Assembly (NCBI RefSeq): GCF_000633455.1
Contig: NZ_AYMG01000010.1
Span: 310,001 to 374,000, forward strand
DNA: 64,000 nt
Source: Pedobacter jeongneungensis
GTDB lineage: Bacteria > Bacteroidota > Bacteroidia > Sphingobacteriales > Sphingobacteriaceae
Reading direction: 5' to 3'
In this document: in pieces, positions 7,717 through 16,206 of the stretch
Layout: each line of letters starts with the position of its first letter
How positions within the stretch are numbered: position 1 is the first letter of the stretch
Position numbers and translations under genes: made by a program
Notes under the pieces: generated by a model
What the model was told of the DNA's origin: nothing
Database searches by the model: none
Seen by the model: only the letters and a program-made list of their open reading frames with translations

Positions 7717-8418
7717 ATGAACATTATAATTACAGGCGCAAGTAGCGGAATCGGTTTCGAAACCGCTTTAGAGTTTAGCTTACATAAAGAAAACAAGATT
7801 GTTGCCATTGCCCGTTCGGCAGATAAACTGCGTAAACTGCTGGAGATTGCCCGCGGCATTAATCCCGATTGCACACTTTTACCAGTAGAATTTGATATTG
7901 TAAACGATGATTATGCCGCGCTGATCCCTTTTTTAAAAGAGCGTTTGGGTACAATCGATATCCTGATCAACAATGCGGGTGCTTTAATTAACAAACCTTT
8001 TTTAGAAACCACAGAAGCTGATTTGGGCGAGATGTTGCAGAGCAATGTGATTTCGCATTTCAGGATGATCCAGAATCTTTTACCTTTAATGCAAAGCGGA
8101 AGCCATATCGTCAACATCGGCAGTATGGGCGGTTTTCAGGGAAGTGTTAAATTCCCAGGGCTTTCTGCTTATTCGGCAAGTAAAGCAGCCTTACATACTT
8201 TAACCGAATGTTTGGCATTTGAATTGGCTGAAACCGGAATCAAGATCAATTGCCTGGCCTTAGGATCGGCGCAGACTGAAATGCTTGAAACTGCTTTTCC
8301 AGGTTACCAAAGTCCGGTGATGGCTTTCGAAATGGGCAAATATGTAGCTGATTTTGCAAAAACAGGACAGAAATTTTTTAATGGTAAGATTTTGCCTGTT
8401 GCAGTTACTACGCCATAA
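7717..8418 (+). CDS. SDR-family oxidoreductase
   Basis: A 233-residue short-chain dehydrogenase. It has GASSGIGFE at the N-terminus for NAD(P), NNAGAL near residue 88, the catalytic Ser in NIGSMGG, and YSASKAAL carrying the Tyr-x3-Lys pair. The C-terminal part is short for the family, which fits small SDRs of the YbbO/DltE type. The substrate is unknown. The gene stands 56 bp after the PIN gene and 52 bp before a small membrane protein gene, with no shared theme. Confidence 0.88.
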   Translation: MNIIITGASSGIGFETALEFSLHKENKIVAIARSADKLRKLLEIARGINPDCTLLPVEFDIVNDDYAALIPFLKERLGTIDILINNAGALINKPFLETTEADLGEMLQSNVISHFRMIQNLLPLMQSGSHIVNIGSMGGFQGSVKFPGLSAYSASKAALHTLTECLAFELAETGIKINCLALGSAQTEMLETAFPGYQSPVMAFEMGKYVADFAKTGQKFFNGKILPVAVTTP

Positions 8419-8470
8419 TATCATAATTTTTAGTAATTTACGGCTGTAATTGAAAAACTAAAAAAAATCT

Positions 8471-8833
8471 ATGGAAACAAATTCACCTTTTAAAGTAGCG
8501 GATAGCGGAAAAAACGCTGCTATTGTTAGCTACATTTTTCTTATTGGTTGGCTGATATCGTACTTTGCGATGTACAAAGATAATAGAACGTCGCTGTCAA
8601 GCTATCATTTAAGGCAATCACTATTGCTGCATTTAGGCATTATTGTACTCAATGTAGCCGTAACAATACTTGCCATTATTATACCAACTGCACTTTTTGG
8701 ATATTTAAGCTATGTGGTTTATATCGCATATATTGTTTTTATCATTTTAGGTGTAGTAAGTGCAAATAATGGTGAGCAGAAAGCTCTTCCATTAATTGGC
8801 GACAAAGCTCAAAGCCTTTTTCCAAGTATTTAA
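8471..8833 (+). CDS. Small integral membrane protein (DUF4870/Tic20-like)
   Basis: The 120-residue protein has three or four hydrophobic segments (about 16-35, 52-75 and 78-100) and the pattern SYHLRQSLLLHLG between the first two, as in DUF4870/Tic20-like 'import component' proteins. The family's function is not established in bacteria. A good terminator follows at 8853-8882, so this is the end of its transcription unit. Confidence 0.7.
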   Translation: METNSPFKVADSGKNAAIVSYIFLIGWLISYFAMYKDNRTSLSSYHLRQSLLLHLGIIVLNVAVTILAIIIPTALFGYLSYVVYIAYIVFIILGVVSANNGEQKALPLIGDKAQSLFPSI

Positions 8834-8852
8834 TCGAAACCAAATATTTTAA

Positions 8853-8882
8853 TTCGAGTCCGGGTAAGTTATCCGGACTTTT
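8853..8882 (+). terminator. Rho-independent terminator
   Basis: The stem AGTCCGG / CCGGACT with loop GTAAGTTAT is followed by TTTTGTTTT, 20 bases after the small membrane protein gene. Confidence 0.75.
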
Positions 8883-8928
8883 GTTTTAACTCATTTTCAA
8901 CATTTTAATCGACTTTAGATATTTTTTA

Positions 8929-8936
8929 TATCTTTG
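8929..8936 (+). promoter_or_regulatory. Candidate -7 element of the NlpC/P60 gene
   Basis: TATCTTTG matches TAnnTTTG exactly; the ATG is only 10 bases downstream, implying a very short 5' leader. Confidence 0.45.
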
Positions 8937-8946
8937 GCTCCAACAT

Positions 8947-9492
8947 ATGAAGAAAATAATAATTGTCATTTCGTTTTTCATTTTGTCTGCCACCGCAGGA
9001 AAAGCCCAAACCATCTTACCCGCACAATACCAGGAACTGGTAAAACAATTGGTTGCCAATCTTCCAAAAAATGTAACGGTAACCGAAAACAATTCTTCAA
9101 CAAGTTCAACTTCACTGATCGATTTCGCTAAGAGCATGTTGGGTATCCCCTATCGTTATGCTACGAGCAACCCTAAAGTTGGTTTCGATTGCTCTGGTTT
9201 TGTAAGCTATGTATTCAGTAATTTTGGCTTTAAGGTTCCGCGTTCTTCACGCGAGTTTAGCTATGCGGGTAAAGAAACCAGCTTAGAAAATGCAAAAGTA
9301 GGTGATGTATTGATTTTTACAGGGAGTAATTCAAGAATAAGAAGAATCGGTCACGTTGGAATTGTTTATTCGATTGATGAAAACGGAATCAAATTTATCC
9401 ATGCTTCTTCGGGCAAAGCACATCAGGTAACCATTACCGATCTCGATGGTCACTATAAAGCCCGTTTCATGAAAATCGTGAGTATCCTTTAA
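8947..9492 (+). CDS. Secreted NlpC/P60 cell-wall hydrolase
   Basis: A signal peptide (residues 1-20, ending GKAQ) is followed by a spacer and an NlpC/P60 domain from about residue 57. The catalytic Cys82 lies in FDCSGFVSYVF, His136 in RIGHVGIVYS, and the third polar residue is probably His152 in FIHASSG. The family cleaves peptide bonds in peptidoglycan stems, typically gamma-D-Glu-diaminopimelate. At 181 residues it is a single-domain enzyme without SH3 or LysM modules. It is probably periplasmic. It is transcribed alone, converging on the next gene with no gap. Confidence 0.9.
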   Translation: MKKIIIVISFFILSATAGKAQTILPAQYQELVKQLVANLPKNVTVTENNSSTSSTSLIDFAKSMLGIPYRYATSNPKVGFDCSGFVSYVFSNFGFKVPRSSREFSYAGKETSLENAKVGDVLIFTGSNSRIRRIGHVGIVYSIDENGIKFIHASSGKAHQVTITDLDGHYKARFMKIVSIL

Positions 9493-10098
9493 TTACTTTT
9501 TATATTTCCACATTCTCGTTTTTCCTTCTGCAAGCCATTCTAAAGTGGTTTCCAGTCTTTTTATTTTGGTTGCCTCAGTTTTAGCCTCCTCAAGCCACAA
9601 TATATAATCTTTTTTATTGGAAGGACTGAAATTCTGGAATACGGCTAAAGCATCAGGAGCTTCATTTAAGGCTTCCATAAAATATTCGGGTATAATCAAC
9701 TCTTTCTTTTCTGTAGATTTTGGTTTTGGAGGCAGTTTAACATTATCCTCATTTAATTGAATGGCCTGTTGAATGTAGGCGATCAGGATTTCGTCTGAAG
9801 GTAAATCTTCAAAAGATGTTATTTTGCCCAATAAGCCCATAGCTTCCGAACGTTCTTTAAAAATCCTATATTCATCGTTCATCAACGATCCTTTCCAAAA
9901 GCCAAAGGCACAATGATGCTTAAAGGAAGCCATGTGACAAATCGTACCTTTATAATCGAAGAAGGGCATTCCCCATTTTATTTTCTCTTCAATCCGCGCA
10001 TCGGCTTTATGTACCAGATTCCTTAAATGATCTAAAATCGGAATGGCAAATTCTGCCGAATTGATGATGTACTGATCTATCTGAACCAGGGTGTGCAT
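9493..10098 (-). CDS. YdeI/OmpD-associated family protein (DUF1801-like N-terminus)
   Basis: The 201-residue cytoplasmic protein has an N-terminal DUF1801/YdhG-like part (residues about 15-110: LVHKADARIEEKIKWGMPFF, then HHCAFGFWKGSL) and a C-terminal YdeI-type helical part with FSPSNKKDYILWLEEAKTE and a final KTRMWKYKK. Proteins of this pair of families occur in stress or metal-related contexts, but the biochemical role is unclear. Its stop codon adjoins the end of the NlpC/P60 gene on the other strand. Confidence 0.75.
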   Translation of the reverse strand: MHTLVQIDQYIINSAEFAIPILDHLRNLVHKADARIEEKIKWGMPFFDYKGTICHMASFKHHCAFGFWKGSLMNDEYRIFKERSEAMGLLGKITSFEDLPSDEILIAYIQQAIQLNEDNVKLPPKPKSTEKKELIIPEYFMEALNEAPDALAVFQNFSPSNKKDYILWLEEAKTEATKIKRLETTLEWLAEGKTRMWKYKK

Positions 10099-10122
10099 AG
10101 CTGAAAAATTTGGTTATTAAAT

Positions 10123-11010
10123 TTACAGCAAAACAATCTTTAAAGCAAGTTCTACATCTCCCTTGTTAAGGAATTTCTTTGCCAGTTCATGCAATTCCCT
10201 TTCCCGGTTTGTACTGTCGCCAATGGAGGCATCAAGCACTTCTTTTACTTCAGGATTTGTACTAATCAGATCGATTTCTTCATCACCTGGTAAATGCTCA
10301 ACATTACCGAGCATCCCCAAATCGTTGCCGGTTAATACTTTCGAAAAACGGACGGAATGTGGTAAACGGTCTACCCCAATCCCTAATTTAGCCAAAGGTT
10401 TTGCCACTTTAAACAAATTATCGTTTGTAACCCTGCAATACCAATCGCCACCCAAACGGGCTACCAGATCGATTTTCGCCTGATCGATTCTACCGTTTTC
10501 ATCTAAAATTTCTTCGTTGATGTGAATTACTTTTATCTCGGCCAGAATGAGATTACCAGCACCGTGATTATCGCCTAACGAAATCACATCGTTCACCACA
10601 CATTCAAACTGTACCGGCGCCTCGGCCACCCTTGGCGGTTGAACCAGTTCTGATTTCAGCATGGTAAAACCTGCTTTCTCAAATTCGTTTACCCCTTTGG
10701 CATATTCGGTACTGGCCAGGCTCATCTGTTGCACCATATTGTAATTTACGATATTGATGACGCACTCTTTAACCTGATGAACATTCTCTAAAGTATGTTT
10801 GGTCGTGTTATCGCGTACCCTCCGGGCAGGAGAAAAAACACAGATCGGTGGATTGGTACTAAACATATTAAAGAAACTGAAGGGACTTAAATTGATATTA
10901 CCTTCGGCATCTATGGTTGAGGCAAAGCAAATCGGACGCGGAGCGATAGCATACTGCAGGTAGTTTTGTAGTTCTACAGGGGTTAAATTGGAGGTGTTTA
11001 GGGTTAGCAA
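10123..11010 (-). CDS. Flavin reductase family protein (FMN-binding split barrel)
   Basis: The 295-residue protein has the flavin reductase/flavoredoxin core: YAIAPRPICFASTIDAEGN, then NLSPFSFFNMFSTNPPICVF, and VNIVNYNMVQQMSLAS. The last 90 residues are an extra C-terminal part. Such enzymes reduce or bind FMN, sometimes supplying FADH2/FMNH2 to oxygenases. It lies near the tyrosine catabolism genes and could take part, but the dioxygenases there are iron enzymes that need no flavin. The role is therefore open. Confidence 0.82.
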   Translation of the reverse strand: MLTLNTSNLTPVELQNYLQYAIAPRPICFASTIDAEGNINLSPFSFFNMFSTNPPICVFSPARRVRDNTTKHTLENVHQVKECVINIVNYNMVQQMSLASTEYAKGVNEFEKAGFTMLKSELVQPPRVAEAPVQFECVVNDVISLGDNHGAGNLILAEIKVIHINEEILDENGRIDQAKIDLVARLGGDWYCRVTNDNLFKVAKPLAKLGIGVDRLPHSVRFSKVLTGNDLGMLGNVEHLPGDEEIDLISTNPEVKEVLDASIGDSTNRERELHELAKKFLNKGDVELALKIVLL

Positions 11011-11034
11011 AGTTTTATTGAGTTAAATGTTGGA

Positions 11035-11115
11035 AGGTTGAGGGAATAAAAATTAGATAAACTGCTTGGTTAAATGTTGGAAGGTTGAAAGGTTCTGGGT
11101 GCAAAATTAAGCAAA
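11035..11115. repeat. AAATGTTGGAAGGTTG phrase repeats
   Basis: TAAATGTTGGAAGGTTGA occurs twice (about 11024 and 11072) with degenerate surroundings. The complementary phrase CATTCCAACTTTACAAC recurs at 11665-11705, 14745-14795 and 46320-46370. Confidence 0.55.
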
Positions 11116-11159
11116 CGGTTTAGTTAAGATTTGAAATGTTTCAGGAGCAGAATAAGAGA

Positions 11160-11564
11160 TCATATCCCTTTTTTCAAAACTTTCTTTTTCTTTTCGAAAT
11201 CTCTCAAGTAATCGATAAGTTTTTTTGCTTTGGAGGAAAACTCGATGCATTTGGCATAAAGAAATTTATAATCGGCTGTTAAAAGTTTTTTGGCTTCTTC
11301 CAGCACTATAATTTTATTTCTAAACTCACCTGAAGAACCTTTTGCATAAACCAAAAAACGGATAAAATCTGGATTATTGTTATATTCAAATCCTTCAGCA
11401 ACATTATCAGACATAGACATCGCTGCTCTTCTAAATTGATCTTTCAATCCAAAATCAGATTTCATCGGCTCTAAATCTGAGATCCGGTAAGCCTCAACTC
11501 CAACCTCTTTAGCTATTTGCCAAATTTCTAAATCTTCAAACTTCTCAACTTTTGCCATTACCAA
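11160..11564 (-). CDS. Four-helix bundle protein (23S rRNA IVP family)
   Basis: The 134-residue protein matches the four-helix bundle family first known from intervening sequences in 23S rRNA genes: FEDLEIWQIAKEVGVEAYRI, FGLKDQFRRAAMSMSDNVAEGF, then FIRFLVYAKGSSGEFRNKI and a C-terminal lysine-rich helix. Here it is a free-standing gene with no rRNA nearby. Pentameric assembly and nucleic-acid association have been suggested for the family, but function is unknown. It lies between two genes of aromatic metabolism type and is flanked on both sides by phrase repeats, so it may have arrived as a mobile passenger; that is inference. Confidence 0.85.
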   Translation of the reverse strand: MVMAKVEKFEDLEIWQIAKEVGVEAYRISDLEPMKSDFGLKDQFRRAAMSMSDNVAEGFEYNNNPDFIRFLVYAKGSSGEFRNKIIVLEEAKKLLTADYKFLYAKCIEFSSKAKKLIDYLRDFEKKKKVLKKGI

Positions 11565-11712
11565 AATTGTATAAGTGAAAATATTAAAATATAATTAATT
11601 TACAATCAACATATTCAGTTGAACAAATTACGATTTCTTTAATTGGGATTCAATCTACTCCCAAAACATTCCAACTTTACAACTTTTTAACCTTACAACT
11701 TTAAATTTGCAA

Positions 11713-12708
11713 TTACTTCTTCAATGCCAAAATTGAAAAATCCGTATCAGCCTTTATAATTGTATTGGTTAAGGCACCTAAGCCTGTTATTTCCATTTCA
11801 ACTACATCACCCGGCTGTAACCACTGTACTTTATAGTTAGGATCGTTTAACAAACCTGTACCGTTTAACTCTAAGAAGCATCCTGTTCCAACCGTTCCTG
11901 AGCCGATTACATCGCCAGGCAGAATATCTACACCATAGGCACAACGTTCAATAATTTCGGCAAAAGTCCAGTCCATATCGGCGGCGTTTCCTTTTGATAC
12001 TTCGATCCCATTTACGCGACAGGTCATTTTAAGATCGTAAGTATTACCCACATGACCTTCTTTAGGCGCAACTTTGTACTGGATCAATTCATCTGGGGTT
12101 ACTAACCAGGGACCTATTACAGTTGAAAAATCTTTTCCTTTGGCAGGGCCTAAATTCAACAGCATTTCTTCCATTTGCAAGGTACGGGCACTCATATCGT
12201 TCATTACCATATAACCGGCAATATATTCATCGGCATCTGCAGCTTTAACATTTCTACCTTTTTTTCCGATAACAATGGCCAATTCTAATTCAAAATCGAG
12301 TTTATCGAAATGATCAGGCATGCATTCAATTTCGCCTGTACCCTGAATGGCATTGTGGTTGGTAAAATAAAAAATCGGATATTCATCAAACTGCGGGATC
12401 ATATCAACCTTACGGTTCCTACGCGCCGCTGCAACGTGCTGCCTGAAGGCATATCCATCACGGCAACTGATTGGGTGCGGAACAGGAGCTAAAATTTCAT
12501 AAAAAATTTCTTCCTTGGCTTCCAGGCTTCCTTCTTTAATCTGATCATCAATACTTTTCGCCCTTTCCATCAACACCTCTCCTCCCTGCAAAAATTCGTT
12601 CATGTTATCAGGAATAAGCTTATCGCAACTATTTAAGTTATAGATATGCCCATTTACGAACACACCAAGATGCTCTCTGTCTTCGGTTTTATAGGATACA
12701 AGTTTCAT
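11713..12708 (-). CDS. Fumarylacetoacetate hydrolase family protein
   Basis: The product (331 residues) has the FAH C-terminal fold: FYFTNHNAIQGTGEIE, the acidic DFELELAIVIGKKGRN, YIAGYMVMNDMSARTLQ, GPAKGKDFSTVIGPWLV and GSGTVGTGCFLE. In this setting it most likely cleaves fumarylacetoacetate into fumarate and acetoacetate, the last step of tyrosine degradation. It is shorter than eukaryotic FAH (about 420), and other FAH-family hydrolases act on different acylpyruvates, so the exact substrate is inferred from homogentisate dioxygenase and HPPD about 1-3 kb away. Confidence 0.87.
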   Translation of the reverse strand: MKLVSYKTEDREHLGVFVNGHIYNLNSCDKLIPDNMNEFLQGGEVLMERAKSIDDQIKEGSLEAKEEIFYEILAPVPHPISCRDGYAFRQHVAAARRNRKVDMIPQFDEYPIFYFTNHNAIQGTGEIECMPDHFDKLDFELELAIVIGKKGRNVKAADADEYIAGYMVMNDMSARTLQMEEMLLNLGPAKGKDFSTVIGPWLVTPDELIQYKVAPKEGHVGNTYDLKMTCRVNGIEVSKGNAADMDWTFAEIIERCAYGVDILPGDVIGSGTVGTGCFLELNGTGLLNDPNYKVQWLQPGDVVEMEITGLGALTNTIIKADTDFSILALKK

Positions 12709-12775
12709 ATATCATTTGGTTAAATATGCGGTAAAGCTAAGCAATTAGGTTATTCAAAATAAAACTTAGTACGTA

Positions 12776-13231
12776 TTATTTTAACACAGTATATTGTTGA
12801 AGGGTTGGTTTTATTACAGGAAAATCCTTTGGCTGAAGTCCTCTGTAACGTTTTTTATTAGAAAGTAAGCTACCAATCAATAATCCGCCCGATACGCCCG
12901 CAGGTACACCTGCAGCAATAAGCACAATCGATTCTACAAGTTTATCACTCTTAGCTGCCAGTACAAAAAAGGTTAAACCTCCGGCAATAGCCAATGGTGC
13001 AATGAGCCCCCTGCGGTGGATGTACAACGCGCTGATGCTATCGGCGCTGAGCTTTAAAGTATCCCTTCGGTTTCTGATTAAGGTTAAGCCATTATCAGAG
13101 GCCGCATAAAAAGCACCCCTTACTGCGTGTCCACTACGGTCTACAACCCGGATATTATATTTTGCCCTTTGCTGTGCAAAACCAGTAAAACTTAACGCGA
13201 AAAAAAATAAGCAAGTAAAAATAAATTTCAT
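12776..13231 (-). CDS. Exported hypothetical protein
   Basis: The 151-residue protein has a signal peptide (residues 1-19, ending GFAQ) and two hydrophobic glycine/alanine-rich segments around residues 75-93 and 100-122 (LIAPLAIAGGLTFFVLAA and IVLIAAGVPAGVSGGLLIG), then a conserved-looking KRYRGLQPKDFPV. This pattern is common in uncharacterised Bacteroidetes envelope proteins. I do not recognise a domain. It is a monocistronic gene between the FAH-family gene and the divergent homogentisate dioxygenase region. Confidence 0.65.
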   Translation of the reverse strand: MKFIFTCLFFFALSFTGFAQQRAKYNIRVVDRSGHAVRGAFYAASDNGLTLIRNRRDTLKLSADSISALYIHRRGLIAPLAIAGGLTFFVLAAKSDKLVESIVLIAAGVPAGVSGGLLIGSLLSNKKRYRGLQPKDFPVIKPTLQQYTVLK

Positions 13232-13315
13232 TGAGATAGTGCTATAAGTAAGTAATTAAAGATAATTAAAATTTCAACTTTTAAATAAAATACTTACCTT
13301 GGCTGCATTAAAACC

Positions 13316-13417
13316 ATGATCTTAAAAGCATTACATATTAATCTCGTAAACGATGCCATTGCTGCGCGTCGTTATAAGATGCTTTCCAAGCTGATCATGG
13401 CGCAGTATTCTCTGTAA
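13316..13417 (+). CDS. Possible 33-residue small protein
   Basis: An ATG at 13316 opens a 33-codon frame, beginning MILKALHINLVNDAIAARR and ending MAQYSL. It is basic and helix-forming, with no known domain. A small hairpin (AAACGC/GCGTTT, 13443-13458) followed by T-rich sequence lies 25 bases after the stop. It occupies an otherwise empty 278-bp gap. Coding is plausible but unproven; it may equally be leader sequence of the homogentisate dioxygenase gene. Confidence 0.3.
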   Translation: MILKALHINLVNDAIAARRYKMLSKLIMAQYSL

Positions 13418-13509
13418 TTTATTCAACCTTTCTTATTATTTGAAACGCATTTGCGTTTTGATTGTTTATTCTTTAGGATTTTTCTTTCTAACCATAACAT
13501 CATTTAATT

Positions 13510-14676
13510 ATGCCTATTTATCACAAATTAGGGCAAATTCCAGCTAAACGCCATACGGTTTTCCGCAAACCCGATGGAAATCTTTATGCCGAAGAATTGG
13601 TATCAACCGAAGGTTTTTCCAGTTTGTATTCGCTGGTTTATCATTGCCATCCGCCAACCATTGTAAAACATCTGGGAGAGCCCTATAGCGTAGAACCAAA
13701 AATTGCCCGCGAGAAGCATTTGAAACACACGAGTTTGATCGGCTTCAAGATTAAACCTGAAGATGACTTTTTAAAAAGCCGGAAACCGGTATTGGTTAAT
13801 AGCGATCTCCACATCGTGCTGGCAGCTCCAAGAAAATCGATGACGGATTATTTCTACAAAAATAGCCAGGCCGATGAGATGATCTTTGTGCACGAAGGGT
13901 CTGGGAAACTGAAAACTGGCTTTGGGGAAATCAAATTTGCTTATGGCGATTATCTGATTATTCCAAGGGGAACCATTTACCAGATGGAATTTGATAATGA
14001 ACAGAACAGGCTGTTTATTGTAGAAAGTTTTAGCCCGTTAAGACCGCCAAAAAGGTATTTAAACCAGTTTGGACAGTTAATGGAACATTCTCCTTACTGC
14101 GAACGCGATTTAAGGTTACCTGAAAACCTGCAAACATATGATGAATACGGCGATTTTAAGGTATTGATTAAAAAACAGGGATTAATTTACCCTTATACTT
14201 ATGGTACACATCCTTTTGATTATGTAGGCTGGGATGGTTACCATTATCCTTACGCTTTCTCGATCCACGATTTTGAGCCTATAACCGGCCGCTTACACCA
14301 GCCACCTCCGGTACATCAGACCTTTGAAGGACATAATTTTGTAGTCTGCTCTTTTGTACCGCGTAAGTATGATTATCATCCCGATTCTATTCCGGCACCT
14401 TATAACCATAGCAATGTAGATAGTGATGAAGTACTTTATTATGTTGACGGTGATTTTATGAGTCGCAAAAGCGTGGTTAAAGGACAAATTACTTTACACC
14501 CTGGCGGTATCCCACATGGTCCACACCCGGGAACCGTAGAAAAATCGATAGGGAAAGAAAAAACGGATGAACTGGCGGTGATGATCGACCCTTTTAAACC
14601 TTTAATGCTTACGCAGGATGCATTGGATATAGAAGATGAGAATTACCATAAAAGCTGGCAGATTAATGTAGAATAA
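13510..14676 (+). CDS. hmgA: Homogentisate 1,2-dioxygenase
   Basis: This enzyme opens the ring of homogentisate with Fe(II) and O2 to give maleylacetoacetate. The 388-residue sequence keeps the family landmarks: VYHCHPPT-type N-terminal cupin segment (SLVYHCHPPTIVKH), QADEMIFVHEGSGKL, DYLIIPRGTIYQMEF, and the C-terminal iron site with His300 in YNHSNVDSDE, the adjacent acidic residues 306-307, and PHGPHPG (His336, His339). It is somewhat shorter than the 430-445 residues of human and Pseudomonas enzymes, a variant form. HPPD follows 171 bp downstream on the same strand. Confidence 0.9.
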   Translation: MPIYHKLGQIPAKRHTVFRKPDGNLYAEELVSTEGFSSLYSLVYHCHPPTIVKHLGEPYSVEPKIAREKHLKHTSLIGFKIKPEDDFLKSRKPVLVNSDLHIVLAAPRKSMTDYFYKNSQADEMIFVHEGSGKLKTGFGEIKFAYGDYLIIPRGTIYQMEFDNEQNRLFIVESFSPLRPPKRYLNQFGQLMEHSPYCERDLRLPENLQTYDEYGDFKVLIKKQGLIYPYTYGTHPFDYVGWDGYHYPYAFSIHDFEPITGRLHQPPPVHQTFEGHNFVVCSFVPRKYDYHPDSIPAPYNHSNVDSDEVLYYVDGDFMSRKSVVKGQITLHPGGIPHGPHPGTVEKSIGKEKTDELAVMIDPFKPLMLTQDALDIEDENYHKSWQINVE

Positions 14677-14682
14677 AATTAG

Positions 14683-14832
14683 TCGGGAGACCGGAGACCG
14701 GGGTCCGAGGATAAAGTGCAGAAGAACTATATGGCGAGCAATCATCCAACATTTAAACTTTATAACATTCAACTTTACAACATTTAACAACAACATATCA
14801 CATCCGGCTTCGGACCTCCGACCTCGGACTTA
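14683..14832. repeat. GAGACCGG and CAACATTTAAC phrase repeats between hmgA and hppD
   Basis: GGGAGACCGGAGACCGGGGT at about 14685 is a degenerate inverse of CGGCTTCGGACCTCCGACCT at about 14805. Between them lies a run of ACATTTAAACTTTATAACATTCAACTTTACAAC words. No gene fits here. Confidence 0.5.
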
Positions 14833-14847
14833 AATAACAACAAACAA

Positions 14848-15978
14848 ATGGAAACACAAACATTCGCAGAAAAGATAGCTAAGGCACCAGATTTTTTGCC
14901 AATTAACGGAACAGATTATATTGAATTTTACGTGGGTAATGCCAAGCAGGCCGCTCATTATTATAAAACTGCATTTGGTTTTCAGAGTTTGGCTTACGCC
15001 GGACCAGAAACAGGTGTACGCGACCGGTCATCTTACGTATTACAGCAGGGAAAAATCAGGTTGATTTTAACCACGGCATTAAAATCTGATCATCCGATTT
15101 CAGAACATGTAAAAAAACATGGCGATGGGGTAAAAGTATTGGCTCTTTGGGTTGATGATGCTTACAGCGCGTTTGAAGAAACTACAAAACGTGGCGCTAA
15201 ACCATACATGGAGCCTAAAACGTTAACAGATGAACAAGGTGAAGTTAAAATGAGTGGTATTTACACTTATGGCGAAACGGTGCACATGTTTATTGAGCGT
15301 AAAAACTATACCGGAACTTTTATGCCAGGTTACCGTGTTTGGGAAAGTGATTATAAACCAGCTGATGCGGGTCTTTTATATATCGACCACTGTGTGGGCA
15401 ACGTAGGCTGGAACCGTATGAATGAGGCTGTACAATGGTATGAAGATGTGATGGGTTTTGTAAATATCCTATCTTTTGATGATAAACAAATCAACACCGA
15501 ATATTCGGCTCTAATGAGCAAAGTGATGAGTAATGGCAATGGTTATTCGAAATTCCCGATCAACGAACCTGCTGAAGGTAAAAAGAAATCGCAGATTGAA
15601 GAATATCTTGAATATTATGAAGGTGAAGGCGTTCAGCATATTGCTGTGGCTACAAAAGATATTGTGAAAACCGTTAGAGAGCTAAAATCGCGTGGTGTAG
15701 AATTTTTAAGTGCCCCACCAGAAGCTTATTATGATATGATGCCACAACGTGTGGGTAAAATTGACGAAGAAATATCTCTATTGGAAAGCCTTGGCATTTT
15801 GGTTGATTGTGACGAAGAAGGTTACCTTCTACAGATTTTCACCAAGCCGGTTGAAGACCGCCCTACCCTTTTCTTTGAGATTATTCAGCGTAAAGGCGCA
15901 CAAAGTTTTGGAGCGGGTAACTTTAAAGCATTATTCGAATCGTTAGAGCGTGAGCAGGAATTAAGAGGCAACTTATAA
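14848..15978 (+). CDS. hppD: 4-hydroxyphenylpyruvate dioxygenase
   Basis: This non-haem Fe(II) enzyme converts 4-hydroxyphenylpyruvate to homogentisate. Two vicinal-oxygen-chelate domains are visible. The C-terminal one supplies the iron ligands His181 (LYIDHCVGNV), His264 (GVQHIAVAT) and Glu344 (FFEIIQRKG). The C-terminal tail FGAGNFKALFESLEREQ is the conserved gating helix region. Length (376) is normal. It forms a co-directional pair with homogentisate dioxygenase and precedes a strong terminator. Confidence 0.95.
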   Translation: METQTFAEKIAKAPDFLPINGTDYIEFYVGNAKQAAHYYKTAFGFQSLAYAGPETGVRDRSSYVLQQGKIRLILTTALKSDHPISEHVKKHGDGVKVLALWVDDAYSAFEETTKRGAKPYMEPKTLTDEQGEVKMSGIYTYGETVHMFIERKNYTGTFMPGYRVWESDYKPADAGLLYIDHCVGNVGWNRMNEAVQWYEDVMGFVNILSFDDKQINTEYSALMSKVMSNGNGYSKFPINEPAEGKKKSQIEEYLEYYEGEGVQHIAVATKDIVKTVRELKSRGVEFLSAPPEAYYDMMPQRVGKIDEEISLLESLGILVDCDEEGYLLQIFTKPVEDRPTLFFEIIQRKGAQSFGAGNFKALFESLEREQELRGNL

Positions 15979-16000
15979 TATTATCACTAACTAAACTTAG

Positions 16001-16028
16001 GGCAATCAGTGATCTGGTTGCCTTTTTT
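16001..16028 (+). terminator. Terminator after hppD
   Basis: GGCAATCAG pairs with CTGGTTGCC (one G-T wobble) around a four-base loop, followed by six T, 22 bases past the stop. Confidence 0.85.
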
Positions 16029-16098
16029 GATAGATCTTCCATTCTGCTACACTTCATCCGATAGCTATCGGATCGAGATGACGTTTTTTTATTTAGCT

Positions 16099-16193
16099 CG
16101 TCATTCCCGCGCAGGCGGGAATCTTAATGCTTATGAAACATAACATGCATTAAGATTCCCATCAACCCGATAGCTATCGGGTTGGGAATGACG
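16099..16193. repeat. CGTCATTCCC...GGGAATGACG palindromic element
   Basis: Outer arms CGTCATTCCC (16099-16108) and GGGAATGACG (16184-16193) enclose inner arms GGGAATCTTAATGC and GCATTAAGATTCCC. Small palindromes CCGATAGCTATCGG lie inside and just before it (about 16060). The same outer arms recur at 31910-31979. Confidence 0.75.
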
Positions 16194-16206
16194 AAACTTC
16201 TCTAAA

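Noticed and set aside
8848..8882. tRNA T-loop-like TTCGAGTCC
   Set aside because: No acceptor or anticodon arms; it is part of a simple terminator hairpin.
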